A stretch of DNA of 64,000 bases. Source: Diadema setosum (lineage: Eukaryota; Echinodermata; Echinoidea; Diadematoida; Diadematidae). Location of the stretch: assembly GCF_964275005.1 (NCBI RefSeq), contig NC_092693.1:22710835-22774834 (forward strand), read 5' to 3'. Made by a program: the position numbers and the translations under genes. The notes below the pieces were generated by a model. It saw only the letters and a program-made list of their open reading frames with translations, ran no database searches and was not told the origin of the DNA. Shown here in pieces: positions 21,200 to 33,300 of the stretch. How positions within the stretch are numbered: position 1 is the first letter of the stretch; each line of letters starts with the position of its first letter.

Positions 21200-24100
21200 C
21201 TGCAATAGTAAGCATGTAACAATAAGAGGCATGTTAATCGATGTTAAGAGGAACTACAAAACAAGGCATACTTTAAAAAAATCAATACAAGTAAATCATA
21301 GCTCTTTTGACCTTCGACCTCGTCCATCTGAGCAAATATTCAAACTTTACCGGTGTCTTTAGATGATGTACCTGCGGTGTATTTTTTTTTTTTGTGTGTG
21401 GTCATAGCTCAAAGCTGTGGTAAGTTAAAGCACACAATTGTCATGTAGGCCCTACATCACTTATCAGATGCTGTTTCTCAATTTGTACTTGCGTATACAT
21501 ATCGGATTCAGCGGATAAGTTTCTATTTTGTGAAAGCTACAGTGCATGTATGTACAAGGAAAGAGCTCCACACAGTCGAGAATGTTCCAGGCAGTGCACA
21601 CATTATATCATTTAGTTACTGCTGCATAATTATACAGTAGAAAGGATAGAAGTAGAGTATGATTAAGCACAATTAGCCATTTCGTAATCAGCTCATGTGC
21701 CCATGTTTCTATTAAAGTTGGTTGGGCATTTAATCATTTTCGAAGTGACTTAATATCGAGCTTTAGATCTGCGGTGCGGACGATACGACAACGCAGCTTC
21801 CCTGGTTGAAAACTAGAAAGAGCTGCCCTCGCGCAATGCAGAACACAATTTTCAGCCTTAAAGGGATTGTACAGTACTGGTTGAGATGAAAATCCAGGTT
21901 TATAACATTTCTAAATAAGATAATTAGAAACTTCAAATATGAAAGAGCATATAACTTTAAGAAGGACTCAACGTTTGTTTGATGAAAACTGGTTTTCAAA
22001 TGGCTGACATATCCAAAAAATAATCGCCTTTTATTAAGATCTCTTTGTTTTCACCTTGTTTTTGTCTTTGATATCTCTGCCATTTCAAAACCGATTTTCA
22101 TCAAATAAACTTTGATACCCATTAGAACTGCATGCTCTTGGACATATCAGAGTGGTTTCTGAATATCTCGCAAAATGTTAAAAGCCAAATCCTCACCTTA
22201 ACCAGAACTGTACAGTCCCTTTAATACTGTTGTCTTCCGCGTTCGTGTTGCAGTTCTAAAGCTCGCTGATATAGGTTTTCCAGTCTAACTCTTCGCCTTT
22301 TCAGTCCAATTTCTTATTGCTGTATTACGTCAGCAAAATTCATCCCAGATGACATGTTCGGTATATCAATTCAATTTCAATTTCAATTAAATGATCTCTT
22401 TATTCATATTTTGGAGGATTCGGATTACCTTAACTTCAATATAAACTGAAATTCGCAAGACAAGCACAATTTCGCAATTCATTCAATTCAATTAAGAATG
22501 ATACAATCACTTGATCACGTATAGCTGCGCTCGTTCGTCCATTCGATTTCATTTTTGTGTCTTCAATTTGACATGTACTGCAGCCAATTTAGGAGACATG
22601 TCTCTGCTTTTATTTTTTTGATTTATACCATTATATACATTTGTTTTGTAAGCATCATACTATTTCATACTTTCATATTCATTCTTTATACTTTCTATCA
22701 ATTCAGTTCTATCAATGTGTTTTTGTCTTAGTGTGCGATATCATTTATTCAAATGGACATTAATCTCAAGTTTGTTTTGACATTAATTGGGAGAAAGAGG
22801 TTCCAATTTACATCGTGATTAATTTTGTTTCGTATGTGATTCATCCTTTTCATTTGGGTGAGTGTTAAATGTTAATCATGATTAGGATTATAGTTCTTGG
22901 ATCAGTTCTAGCCAGCATGTACGTGATCACGTGTCTATATCATTCTGCTTTTACTTTTTACTTTGCAGTAACCAAATTATTTTGAACAATAGCTATATAT
23001 GTTCCAATGTCCTTGTAATACATTAAACTTTTTTCCTAGAACTTATATCGACAACAAAAATTTGATACTGGAAATAAAATCTGAATTGAATTGAAAATTG
23101 AATTGAATTGATATTTTTAATGTTGTTTTACCAAACCAATATTTGACACCTGTATTATGTCTTGCCTCCGCTATACGGGCGAGACAACAGTCCACAGTTT
23201 CACAAACTTTAAAAGCGTCTGTTTCCGTGATATTTAGTACGAGCTTCCTTTTTTTTATGGATGACATGGTCGGTCTCATATAATAAGGATAGAAACATGA
23301 TTATGGTTGGGTGTTTGTTGCAATAGGTAAGAAGTAATTGAAAGATGCTAATCACTTGCAATCAATTATTGTAATCGCAATTCTTTTTATGGGCTTTATA
23401 ACAGTGACTCGTATAGTAACGTATACCTAAAGTTATTGGTCTGCTGACCAATTACAGAGTTTCCGCTCATCCCTTCCGCATCCACCGATACTGTCGCTCC
23501 CGACTGCGTTGTCCCACCTCTGCTGGTGGCTACACGAAAAGAAAAGAAGATAAAAAATTCAATTCATGCATCCTTTATTGAAATGATCAAAGACTTTTAC
23601 TGATTCCAGGTTACACCAGTTTACATGAAATGAAACAGTAAGTCTTGGTCCCTGGTGGAACCGTAGGCAGTTTTGGATGTCATAGTCGACATCTACAATG
23701 CAACTACTTACAATAAGATATGGGTCGTACGAATAGCCTTCTCCTTCTCGGATGCAGGGGTATCCGTAAATTTGATCTTCGCGACTTTCATTTCTTCTGA
23801 TTCGAAGCTTGTATGCTACACTTATATGAGTATTGTTATCATTGTGTGGAATTGACGTCTAATTTGTTGACTTCATCATTTTATTACTGCAGATCTCTAT
23901 GTGATAAATTACAATGTAATGTACAGTGTGTATCAAAAAAAAAAGGTAATCCCACTTTGGAGGGTTACTATTTAATAATTGTCAGCTAGTGAGAGCACAC
24001 TTTTAATTGTGAGGAAAGGGGAACTCTTCCTCTTTTTATTGATACCTATTTATGTTGATAAATGTCATGCATTACTGAGCAAATGAACTTTAAAGACAAC

Positions 24101-27100
24101 AATGACAAATTGCACTTTTTCCAAGTTTGCGTGTTATTGTGAAGGAACAATGCATGTCTCACTGAAAGTATGAGATCTGTCAATGAAAGTGGCCAAAGAG
24201 GCCAGCCTGTACGAATGTAGATTTGTGTTTAGGGTTTGTGCTTAGGGTTTTTTCTAACCTTTTATGGTTCATAACCTTTAAGATGGCCACCTGTAGGATA
24301 ACTAAAGTCACTCCCACAGAGGCCATTCCACACAATCCATTTTCTCTGTTCATATTCAACACATAGCTCGCAGCGACAAACCATGTCTTGAATATGAAGA
24401 GAGAAAAATGGATAATGGTTTAGCCTTTATGGGAAGGACCAAGTTTTCAACAACGTGGCCATGTGAAGGCTATGAACCATAGGTTAGAAGAAACCCTAAA
24501 CACGAACCTGCAGTCGTGCAGGCTGGCCTGATGATTCGACCACCTCCATTGACAGATCTCATCCATGCAGTGAGATATGCATTGTTTCTTCACAGTAACA
24601 TGCAAATTTGGAAAACGTGCAATTTATCATTGTTGTCTTTAAAGTTCATGCGCTCAGTCATGCATGACATTTATCAACATGAATAGGTATCAATGGAAAG
24701 AGGAAGAGTTCCACTTTCCTCTCAACCAACATTTCACTCTCTATAGCCGACAATTATCAAATAGTAGCCCTCCAAAGTTGGACTACCTTTTTTTGATACA
24801 CACTGTATAGCACTGTCCAATTCTTGTTGTAGATAACATACATGCATGTTAAGCGACACAACGGTAAAACGCGTACGTTAATGCAATAATGAGTGTACAT
24901 TTATATTCATGTTTATTACATTCCCCACCTTTGCACTGCACACAACCCCTTCACAAGCATTGCACACAAGCACACAAATGCTCTCTATCTCACTCACACA
25001 CAACACGCACACGTACCCATCAAATACAGTCATATACTCGTACATTCACATGCACAATACAAAGAAACACTGCTCTATTCAACTCAACCACAATATCTTA
25101 TTGCAACATAGACGGCTCATGACAATATTCATTCTGATCATGGTATAACATGTAATCCCAGTTACATTATTTCAGATTTCAATGATCCTTTCATTTGTCC
25201 TTTAGATTCTATTTCAAGTCACTCAAATGATTCTTCTGGCAACTCCCAATGTAAAAATAGAAAAAATAATTATAATCATATTACATATTATTTTAGTATA
25301 TTTCATTGGAATTTTAGAAATTTAAATAAACATATGGATTAATTTTAAATACTTCTTCATTCTTTAAAAAAAAAAAAATCCCTTCTCTGCAATCGGTATA
25401 ATATTTTTGTTAAATTACTAAACTAAGCAGTGCTGGTAACAATCTCTCTCTTAACATTTCACTGAAAACACACATCTTTACAATTGCAAATCCAGTTGTC
25501 AATTTTCCAACCATTTACACAGATCAGGTACAGTATCAGCGAGGAGGAAGATGTAAAAAAAATGCCTACAAGTACCTTTAAAGTAAGTGAAATGGATACT
25601 TACGGGCATATTACATATTATGGGGTTTGGTAGTTTTCGAACATGATTGTATGGACAAGAACACTTAAATTTTCTGGCTTATCACTTCCTTTTATGAAAG
25701 TGCCAACTGCAGTATACCATGGTATACATGTATTCATAATGACTATTGCCATACTCTCGGCACCCCCTGACCCATTCAAAGGACTTGTAGTTCATGAATT
25801 ACTATTTTTAACAGTAAACACATCAGGAAACATTAGCATCATTATATGAAGGTGAAAGTTCGTACACTTATACATGCGGGGGACTAGGGGTGTGGGCGCA
25901 TTTTGGGGCCCGTACTTTTTGATATGTCAATGATAACATTTTCTGTTCTTGTAAACGTTCATATCCTTTTACTTACAGATGATTCCAGTTGTGTTATTTC
26001 ACCATGAGCCTCCTGGATAAGTTCAGGTAGACTCTCACGATCTGACGAATGGCACACACTTATAATAAGTCCACGCATTAGAATTACCACCTATAAATAG
26101 TTCAAAATTTATCATTAGTAAATCAATATATGCTTACCTTGGGATTGGCATTTTACTTGCTACATCTTTACATCTTATCTTCTCAAAGCTTATCACTAAC
26201 CTTGCGCTGTAAAAGGTCGTTTTTTTTCTTTGCGCCGATCTTGCTTTTTGAAGGGGCTTCCACCCTTTATCATGTGAGAAGAAGCATCGCTGGCCTGTGT
26301 GTCTGCCAAAGCTTCTTTCTTCCGATCTGTGACAATCCTGGAGCAACATAGCAACAGTAGTGATGTGTCAGCGGCAGTCCTATAAAGACCACTGATTGTT
26401 TTTATGGGAGGGGTATTACTAAGGGCGAATTCCTCTAGGAAATTTGATTGGTTGATTGATTGACTGGATGATATAAATGAATTTCCATGTTTGGGAAAAA
26501 ACAGTGATTAATACTATATTTTTTCAGTGATGTTAAATGGTATTCAAACTGGATACTTCTACTTTAGCAACAAATGGTAATACAAAACAGTCATGAAAAA
26601 AAAAAATGGGGAGGGGCTCGATTAAAAGCACAGCTTGTATTAACTAACGCTCCCTTTCCCGAAAATTGGACACATAAAAAATCATAATTATAGAAATTAA
26701 CATAATGATTTGAATCTAAAAATGAAGCTTAATTTTCATTCCATTTCATTCTTTCACTTCATTTATTTCCACTTTCATAATCGTTTTACAAACGTTGCAT
26801 TAAAAAACAAACATACAAACAAACAAGAACGCATGCTGTCAAATATGACAGTGGAGGAATCATGAGAAGCGCAAAGTACATGAAGTAGACTTATTGAAAA
26901 TAATCCCCTAACAAATATCATGATGTAAATATGCGTAATCATATATCATTTGTAATTGGATTGAAACAAACATGAATACAAAATGCGACAAGATTCACAC
27001 CTTGAAATCAAGCCAAAATATGGATACGTGTTATTATAAGAGAAAATATGAAAAGAAGAAAACTCTTTGGTTTTTCATCAACTTGTAACTTGGTTGCATA

Positions 27101-29996
27101 ATTTTCTTACTATCTTACTAATTCGGAAAATTAATATTCAAATTATTCCATAAAATGGTACCTTAATAAAACATTGATGACTGCGTTCAAGATGTGCGAT
27201 TTAATGGGAGATGGATATTCTGAGCTTTCCTGGTGCTATGATCATGAATTGAACTATTCAGGGTAAAATAATCAGAGAATACATCAGGTAGAAGACTATC
27301 ATTAAATTTGTACATGAATATTGCAGGCTCAAAGAAATCAAATCTTGATGTAATATTTGTGTTTCTTAAAACAGAGGTAAACTTGGGAAAACAGGTTGAA
27401 TTGGTTATTAAACGTACTCCTTGTTTTTGAAATGTATGTATTCGATCAATATTCTGATTAAAAGTGAAACCCCATACATACAGCAATTAATATGTGGTGA
27501 AATCAAAGTATGGTATAACAATTTCAGAACATTTCTAGAAAGATACTGTAATTAATACAAAAACCCCTATGTTTCTTGATACAATACTGGCTATATAATC
27601 AATATGATGATTCCAAGATAATTGTTCATCTATAATTACTCCTAAGAAATTTGTTCTTTAAATTCTATCTATTTTCATATTCTTAAAATACATTTGCAAA
27701 TTTTGGTCTGTAATAATTCACATACCAAATAAAATAAAATTAGTTTTATATATCTTCAGAATCAACTTATTGGCTTCCATCCAATCACTAATGTTATGCA
27801 ATTATCTATTAACAATATCAAACAGTTTATTTGGATCTTAGTCTTTAGAAAATACAGTGGTATCATCAGCAAATAAAACATAACTGAAAGGTTGAGTTGG
27901 TAAAGGTAAATCATTCATAATTATGAATCATATAAATCTACCTTTATAGGAAGGATGATAGAATAAAAGAAAATGAACAACTTCAGGTGGAAGAGGAGAA
28001 AGATAGAGAAAGCAGAAGATAATCGAGTAGGAGGAATAATAATTTCAAACAGAATACCTTTGTTGTACTCTTGTCCTGAATTGTGTCTTAAAGCTAATCA
28101 AACTAGATAATTCTTTTTATCTTGGCTTCGATGAATTCTACTGAGAAGTTAGGCCCAGTGAATTATCGTATATAATATAATTGTTAGCAAACATTTCGTC
28201 GCTTGCCCGGAAGAAGGGAACGAGCGCGCGAATATTCGTAAAAATAGATTTCGAGAAAATCGAAATTTAAAGTTTCAATTGACTATATCTTTGATATTTG
28301 AATATCAATACTGCTGAAAATTCACAAGTGAACAGATAATATTCCAATTTGGTACTAGCTAAAGTGGCTATAATGAATAATCTACAAATTTTATGATATT
28401 GCTTATGATCTTACCTCATGCAGGTCTTTTCTCGAAATCTATTTTTACGCGTATTCGCGCGCTCGTTCCCTTCTTCCGGGCAAGCGACGATTTAATGTTT
28501 AAAGGTAAATTCAACGAACTGCAGTGTCTTGTTGGAAACAGATATCTTTTTAACAAATCAGTACTGCTGATGATAGTATTGAAGGTCATTACTATTAAAT
28601 TTGTAGATCAGGGCCCGGTTTTATAAAATTTGTTAACAGTGACCACTGACAGTGACAAGTTGTCATAGTTGTTACAAGCTACTGAAATCCTTGCGTCTGA
28701 TTGACTAGGAGCAAATTTCTCACAAAAGTGTGTCAGTTGTCACTGAAAACAAGTTTTGTGAAACAGGACCCTGTTTCACAAAACAGCATGTTCCTTTAAA
28801 AAAAAATCCTTAAAAAAAACAGCATTTCCTTTTAAAACAAAAATCACACACGTTTTAAATTATTAGAATTTGGTGCAAACGAAAAAAAAAAAAGAATAGA
28901 ACCTTTCCGATTTTTTTTTTTTTTTTTTGTAAATTAAAGTTTACTTGAATTACCCATGACCATAAGTCCCTAAAGTGAAGAGGGAAGAATTAAAAAAAAA
29001 AAAATCAGGTAAAAAAAAAAAGAAAAAAAAGTGCAGGCTGTGGAAAAAGAAACATTTTGGTTTATCTATTATTCCAGACTTTCTTGATAGGATTTTACAA
29101 TGATACTGTCAAAATTCTCTTTCCAACTTTCATATCAATTGATAAACCTTAAAAGCAGCTGAATTCACAGTACCTCTGTGTTTGGGACTGCATGTTGACA
29201 AGCGCACTCCCCCAGACAATACATGTAGTCGAACAACTACCTGATCTGCATGAATACTGTGAATCTACTTCGAAATAAAATAGTCTCTCATTTCAATCCC
29301 GAGAACATGTTGCTTTTCTATATGAGATGCATACTCTAATCAGCGACAGCCAATTGAAACTTATGACACAATAATTGTTGATTTGTCAAAGTTTATTCCC
29401 ATTTATTATGTAATTTATAGTGACTTTAATATGGCAAAAACTGGAGCTGGTGATGATCCACATTGTTACCGCGGTGCTACGCATACGTGTGCACTATACT
29501 GCAACACCTCTCATTGAACTGTGCCATCAAAATCAGTATAGCAATAGGTATAGGTAGTTTAGTTCACAATTCAAACATAACTAAAGTGATAACTGCAAAT
29601 ATATATATATACACTGTTGCTGTAGTTATATGCACAAAAAGACCTTTGCACCTCAAAAAAAAAAAAAAAAAGCCTTTCCTTCATATCTATCTATCATCAC
29701 GATTATAGGTAGCCCGACCAGACGCTGTTAATACGCTGTGCGAATTTACACTTTACAGCAACTGGGCTGTGTATACACCTAGTTAGATTACAGTGTCTGT
29801 TACAGGTTGCATGTGCAAGGAGTTTTAAAAGGCAGAATAGCGCTAAATACTTAGTGCCAATAGTGAGCAAATACTAAGGGTTTTCGACAATTTCAACAGC
29901 ATTTACGGGGGATTTCAGATATATCTCAAAACAAAATGCCAACAAACGAATATGTCAAACTTACGATTTGTTCCTCTTCGGTGTGGTTTTCAACAT
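20584..29996 (-). CDS. candidate host gene, six exons, 341-residue basic low-complexity protein (span includes introns)
   Basis: Proposed exons, 5' to 3' on the minus strand: 29996-29965, 29256-29174, 26326-26201, 26041-25977, 23815-23712 and 21199-20584. They sum to 1026 nt, all junction phases agree, and only the final TGA is a stop. Donors are ATC|GTAAGT, GAG|GTACTG, AAG|GTTAGT, TCT|GTAAGT, ATT|GTAAGT; acceptors end in CAG or TAG. Residues 1-38 hold a strand-like DQVVVRLHVL stretch, 40-137 are charged and helical or disordered, and 138-341 form a Lys/Arg-rich repeat domain. No family is recognised. The charge suggests a nuclear or nucleic-acid-binding protein, which is inference only. Introns carry a piggyBac-like MITE, a mariner-like foldback and LINE debris. 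Weak points are the poor pyrimidine tracts of exons 2 and 5 and the lack of transcript data. Confidence 0.5.
21862..22220. mobile_element. piggyBac-like MITE flanked by TTAA
   Basis: The left end AGGGATTGTACAGTACTGGT and the reverse complement of the right end, AGGGACTGTACAGTTCTGGT, match at 18 of 20 positions. The element is bounded by TTAA on both sides (21858-21861 and 22221-22224). TTAA target duplication is characteristic of the piggyBac superfamily. The 359-bp interior is largely an imperfect palindrome with no coding capacity. It lies in the last intron of the candidate gene. Confidence 0.75.
22375..23115. repeat. AT-rich intronic sequence with LINE-like (GAATT)n tails at both ends
   Basis: TTCAATTTCAATTTCAATT at about 22377 and GAATTGAATTGAAAATTGAATTG at about 23090 look like 3' tails of LINE or SINE insertions in opposite orientation. 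No reverse-transcriptase coding remains were recognised between them, so this is a weak call. Confidence 0.35.
23924..24805. mobile_element. Tc1/mariner-like foldback MITE flanked by TA
   Basis: The ends CAGTGTGTATCAAAAAAA and, in reverse complement at the right, CAGTGTGTATCAAAAAAA match and are bounded by TA on both sides. The rest folds into two arms of about 430 bp centred near 24365. Examples are GACAACAATGACAAATTGCA at 24096 against TGCAATTTATCATTGTTGTC near 24620. There is no transposase. TA target duplication and the CAGTGTGTATC end suggest the Tc1/mariner superfamily. Confidence 0.75.
27187..27935 (-). pseudogene. decayed LINE reverse transcriptase, 3' half
   Basis: On the minus strand, from about 27935 downward, the decayed frame shows FADDTTVFSKD (the catalytic FADD box), an LFDIVNR block, NFLGVIIDEQLSWNHHIDYI and, after small shifts, a VWGFTFNQNIDRIHTFQKQG block with a MYKFNDSLLPDVFSDYF end. 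Several stop codons interrupt it. This order is that of CR1/L2/Jockey reverse transcriptases. It is an old 5'-truncated insertion, antisense to the plus strand and in the same orientation as the candidate host gene whose intron it occupies. Confidence 0.75.
28197..28489. mobile_element. MITE with about 60-bp TIRs and ATTT duplication
   Basis: The left arm CGTCGCTTGCCCGGAAGAAG is matched exactly by the right end in reverse complement. The inverted match continues with few mismatches through GGGAACGAGCGCGCGAATA and AATAGATTTCGAGAAA. Both sides are flanked by ATTT (28193-28196 and 28490-28493), a plausible 4-bp target duplication. The interior is about 170 bp, non-coding and AT-rich. Confidence 0.8.
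28610..28772. mobile_element. short MITE, AGGGCCCGGTTTTATAAAA ends
   Basis: The left end AGGGCCCGGTTTTATAAAA and the reverse complement of the right end, AGGGTCCTGTTTCACAAAA, form an imperfect 19-bp inverted repeat. The right end is followed by GTTTCACAAAA, making a second small hairpin. The interior has mirrored GTGACxxxTGACA tracts. There is no coding capacity. Confidence 0.6.
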
Positions 29997-30189
29997 GGTA
30001 TAAGGGAACTACACGTACGTCACGTCTATATGTATCATCAAGCGTGTACCGATGTCTTAGTCAAATGCGTACGCGGGCGCACGGCGCAAGTTTCCTATAG
30101 AGACCTATGCTATCGACTCCTCTTTGGCGCTTACGCCGTGGCCCACTTCCCCGAGTCCGAAGTCCGTCCGATCCACTGTCGTGGCTCAT
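29965..30189 (-). other. alternative first exon or upstream ORF, with in-frame TGA-CTA
   Basis: An ATG at 30189-30187 opens 42 codons starting MSHDSGSDGLRTRGSGPRRK, ending in TGA at 30063-30061. The same frame then stays open for 32 codons (including LDDTYRRDVRVVPLYHVE) to the donor at 29965. From there it can join exon 2 in phase 0 and enter exon 3 at 26337, using the CTCCAG acceptor, into the same frame as the main model. So this is either a uORF in the 5' leader of the shorter model, or an N-terminal extension containing a readthrough-type stop. The area is locally GC- and CpG-rich, as at many 5' gene ends. Confidence 0.4.
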
Positions 30190-30334
30190 GATTCGGCTCA
30201 GGGGGATGACAGCTTTGGCAAATTTCTTTTGCGATGTCACAAAAAGGAGAACACACTGCACACACCCTGGCATTGAGACAGACTGCGTGATGCGCAGAGA
30301 AGACAACGAAGGCAAAGTTACTATCAACGCCTAT

Positions 30335-33300
30335 GGAGCGGCATAGCTTGAAAAATTAGAGGAATTGTGCATTTTGTGATAAAAGCACCAAATTTCACAC
30401 ACATGTTGACAATTACATTTGAAATAAATTCAGATATTGGGCCATCGTAAATAGCGCCCTCAACGGCCATGGCAGCCATTTTTCAAAATGGCCGCCATAA
30501 ATGCCATTTTTCGTAAAAATTTACAAATTTCAGAAGGGAGAAATCAAAAAGATTTTGCAAACGAGTTGGAAATAGCATTCAAAATAAATTTACATATTGG
30601 GCCATCGCAAATTACGCCCTCAACGGCCATGGCAGCCATTTTGTAAAATGGCGGCCGTAAATGCCAGTTTTCGTAAAATTTTACAAATTTCAGAAGGGAA
30701 AATCAATAAGATTTTGCAAACGAGTGGGATATACCATTTGAAATAAATTTAGACATCGGGCCATCGCAAATTGCGCCCCCTAACGGTCATGGTAGCCATT
30801 TTTTTCAAAATGTGACCCTCCATCACAAAACAAACAGAAAGTCGCCAGACATGAAATTTTATTTAAGAGCATATTATGAAAGAGCAGACTTTAAGCTTTA
30901 AAATGATGTATAACTCAAATCAAATGGACTGAGAAAAGAGGCTCTGAAGTACAGTGTCTATTCAAGTGCTTAATCTTTACCAAGCCATGCTGGCTGAATG
31001 ATGAATTGGGACAAAAAACAGGATGTAAACCACTGGAGTAACAACAATGAAGGGATTATCAGATTAAACCAAAATTGAGCATGCCTTATTAACACATTCT
31101 GTCCTCAATTAATGCCAACTTTCAAAGCAGTAGCATCATCCTTTCAAAAGTTATACGAGTTGAAAGTGAAGAGTGTGTACAAGGTTTTTAAGTAATGAAA
31201 AGGGGACTCTTAAAGACACACTTGCTCTTTCAGAAAATATGAAAAAGTCAAGATCGGCTCAGTTGACCTATTTCACCTATTTTCAGTCCTTGCACAAAAT
31301 CAGTGTGTGCGACTTTTTGTTCGCTTTGTGATGCACGGTCACAAATGGTCGCCATAAATGCAATATTTCTTTTTCTTTTATGAAGATGTCCTAACGCCGG
31401 AAGAAGACAATAATAAAAAATTTTTGCGCAAGTTGACAATTACATACAAAGAAGTTTAGACATTGAGCCATCATAAGCTGTGTTCTCAATGGCTTTTTCA
31501 GCTATTTGTCAAAATGGCTATAATAAACTCTTCTTTTTTTGTCTTGAAAATTTGCTTAACTTCAGAAGAAGACAGTAGAATACTCACAGAGACATTATAC
31601 AATCTGAAATATGGTGTTAAAGAAATCATTTGAGGAACAACTAAAACGAACAAGGCAAATGCTTAACGATTATATCTCACCAATGTTGAATGCATATTTT
31701 AGGTGGCAAACATGAAAAATTTCCGAAAAAGAGTAATATGAATATCCAGGGATAATGGCGCCATGTATTAACTTTGACAGTAACACCATATCATTGAATA
31801 TATGGGACTAAATGACGTGTCTCTGTTCTAAAATGTAACTTCCTAAATATTCTTAAGACAGATACGAAAAAATGGCCTTTCATTTTACGAAAAGAGCTAA
31901 TTTAGTAGCTATGCTTCCATTAAAACACATACCTTTGATGTCCATACTGTTAGCCGTCACACGAGAAATACTGCAATTAGAACTAAACTGAAAACATGAA
32001 TTTAGAACTAACCCATCAATGAAGCCTTTTTTTAAATTTAGATTTCTTTGAACACCATATTGCATTAGATATAATGGCTGTTTAGCAGTATTCTATTGCT
32101 TTCTCCTTCTGGAATAAGCAAATAAAAAAAAAGGAGTGTGTGGAAGCCATTTTGACAAAGAGCTGCCATAGCCGTTGGTGACGATGTTTAAATGGTGGCT
32201 CAATATCTTTATTTCAAATTCAAATTCAAATTCAAACTGGAATTTATTTGAATGTCTTTTGTCAATTTGCACAAAAAATTGTACTGTCTTCTTCTGGTAT
32301 TATCATATTTTCAAGAAATAAATAGCAACTATAGTGGCCATTTGGAAAATGGCTGCCATGGTCGTTGATGGTGCCATTTGCAATGACCCGATATATTATT
32401 TTCTTTTGAATATGATTTTCAACATATGTACAAACTTCATTGATTTTCTCTCTGAAATTAGCGAATCTTTCAAAAAGAAGAAGAAGAAGAAGAAGCTGAC
32501 ATCCATGGCCGTCAGCATGGCCCTTGAGGGCGCCTTCCAAGAAGACCTTATACTTAGATTTATTTTTGAGCATAATTTTCAACTTGTTTACAAAGTCTTA
32601 TTGACTTTTCCTCCTGACGTCAGCAAATTTTTGCCTAAAAAAGGGGGGCATCCATGGCAGCTGTTGAGGGTGCACTCTTAGATGGCTTATTATCAAATTC
32701 AGTTTGAATGTAATTTTCCACCTTTGTGGATATTCTGATTGACGTTTGCAACACTTTACGAAAAGAAGACATTTATGGTGGTCATTTTGAAAAAATGGCT
32801 GGAATGGCCATTGAGGGGGCAATTTGCAATGGCCCAATAAGTTTACTTTTAAATGTAATTTCCCACTTGTTTGCAAAATCTCGTTGGCTTTCCCTTTTGA
32901 TTTTAGTAAATCTTTTCGAAAATATAGCATCTATGGCAGCCATTTTGAAAAATGGCTGTCGTGACCGTTGAGGGCGCAAAATTCCGATGGCCCAATATCG
33001 AGATTTATTTTAAATGTTATTTCCCATTCATAACCAAAATTTCATTGACTTTTCCTTTTGAATTGAAATGAAAAAAGTGGCACTTATGGTGCCCATTTAA
33101 AAAAAAAAATGGGTGCCATAGCCATTGATAGCGCAATTTTCAATTGCCCAGTATCTGGATTTATTTTGGATGTAATTTCCCGCTTGTTTGCAAAAAAGAA
33201 AAAAGAAACTAGCTATCCCTTCTGAAATTTGCATTTTTTAACAAAAAATGGCATTTATGGCGGCCATTTTGAAAAAAATGGCTACCATGGCCGTTGAGGG

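Noticed and set aside
23450..23527. A further exon of the candidate gene (frame TSRGGTTQSGATVSV) between exons 5 and 6
   Set aside because: The exon length is not compatible in phase with both neighbours, and leaving it out gives a fully consistent model.
26134..26349. Longer version of exon 3 using the good donor CCCAAG|GTAAGC near 26137
   Set aside because: In that frame the next exon (26041-25977) hits a stop after two codons. The AAG|GTTAGT donor keeps the frame.
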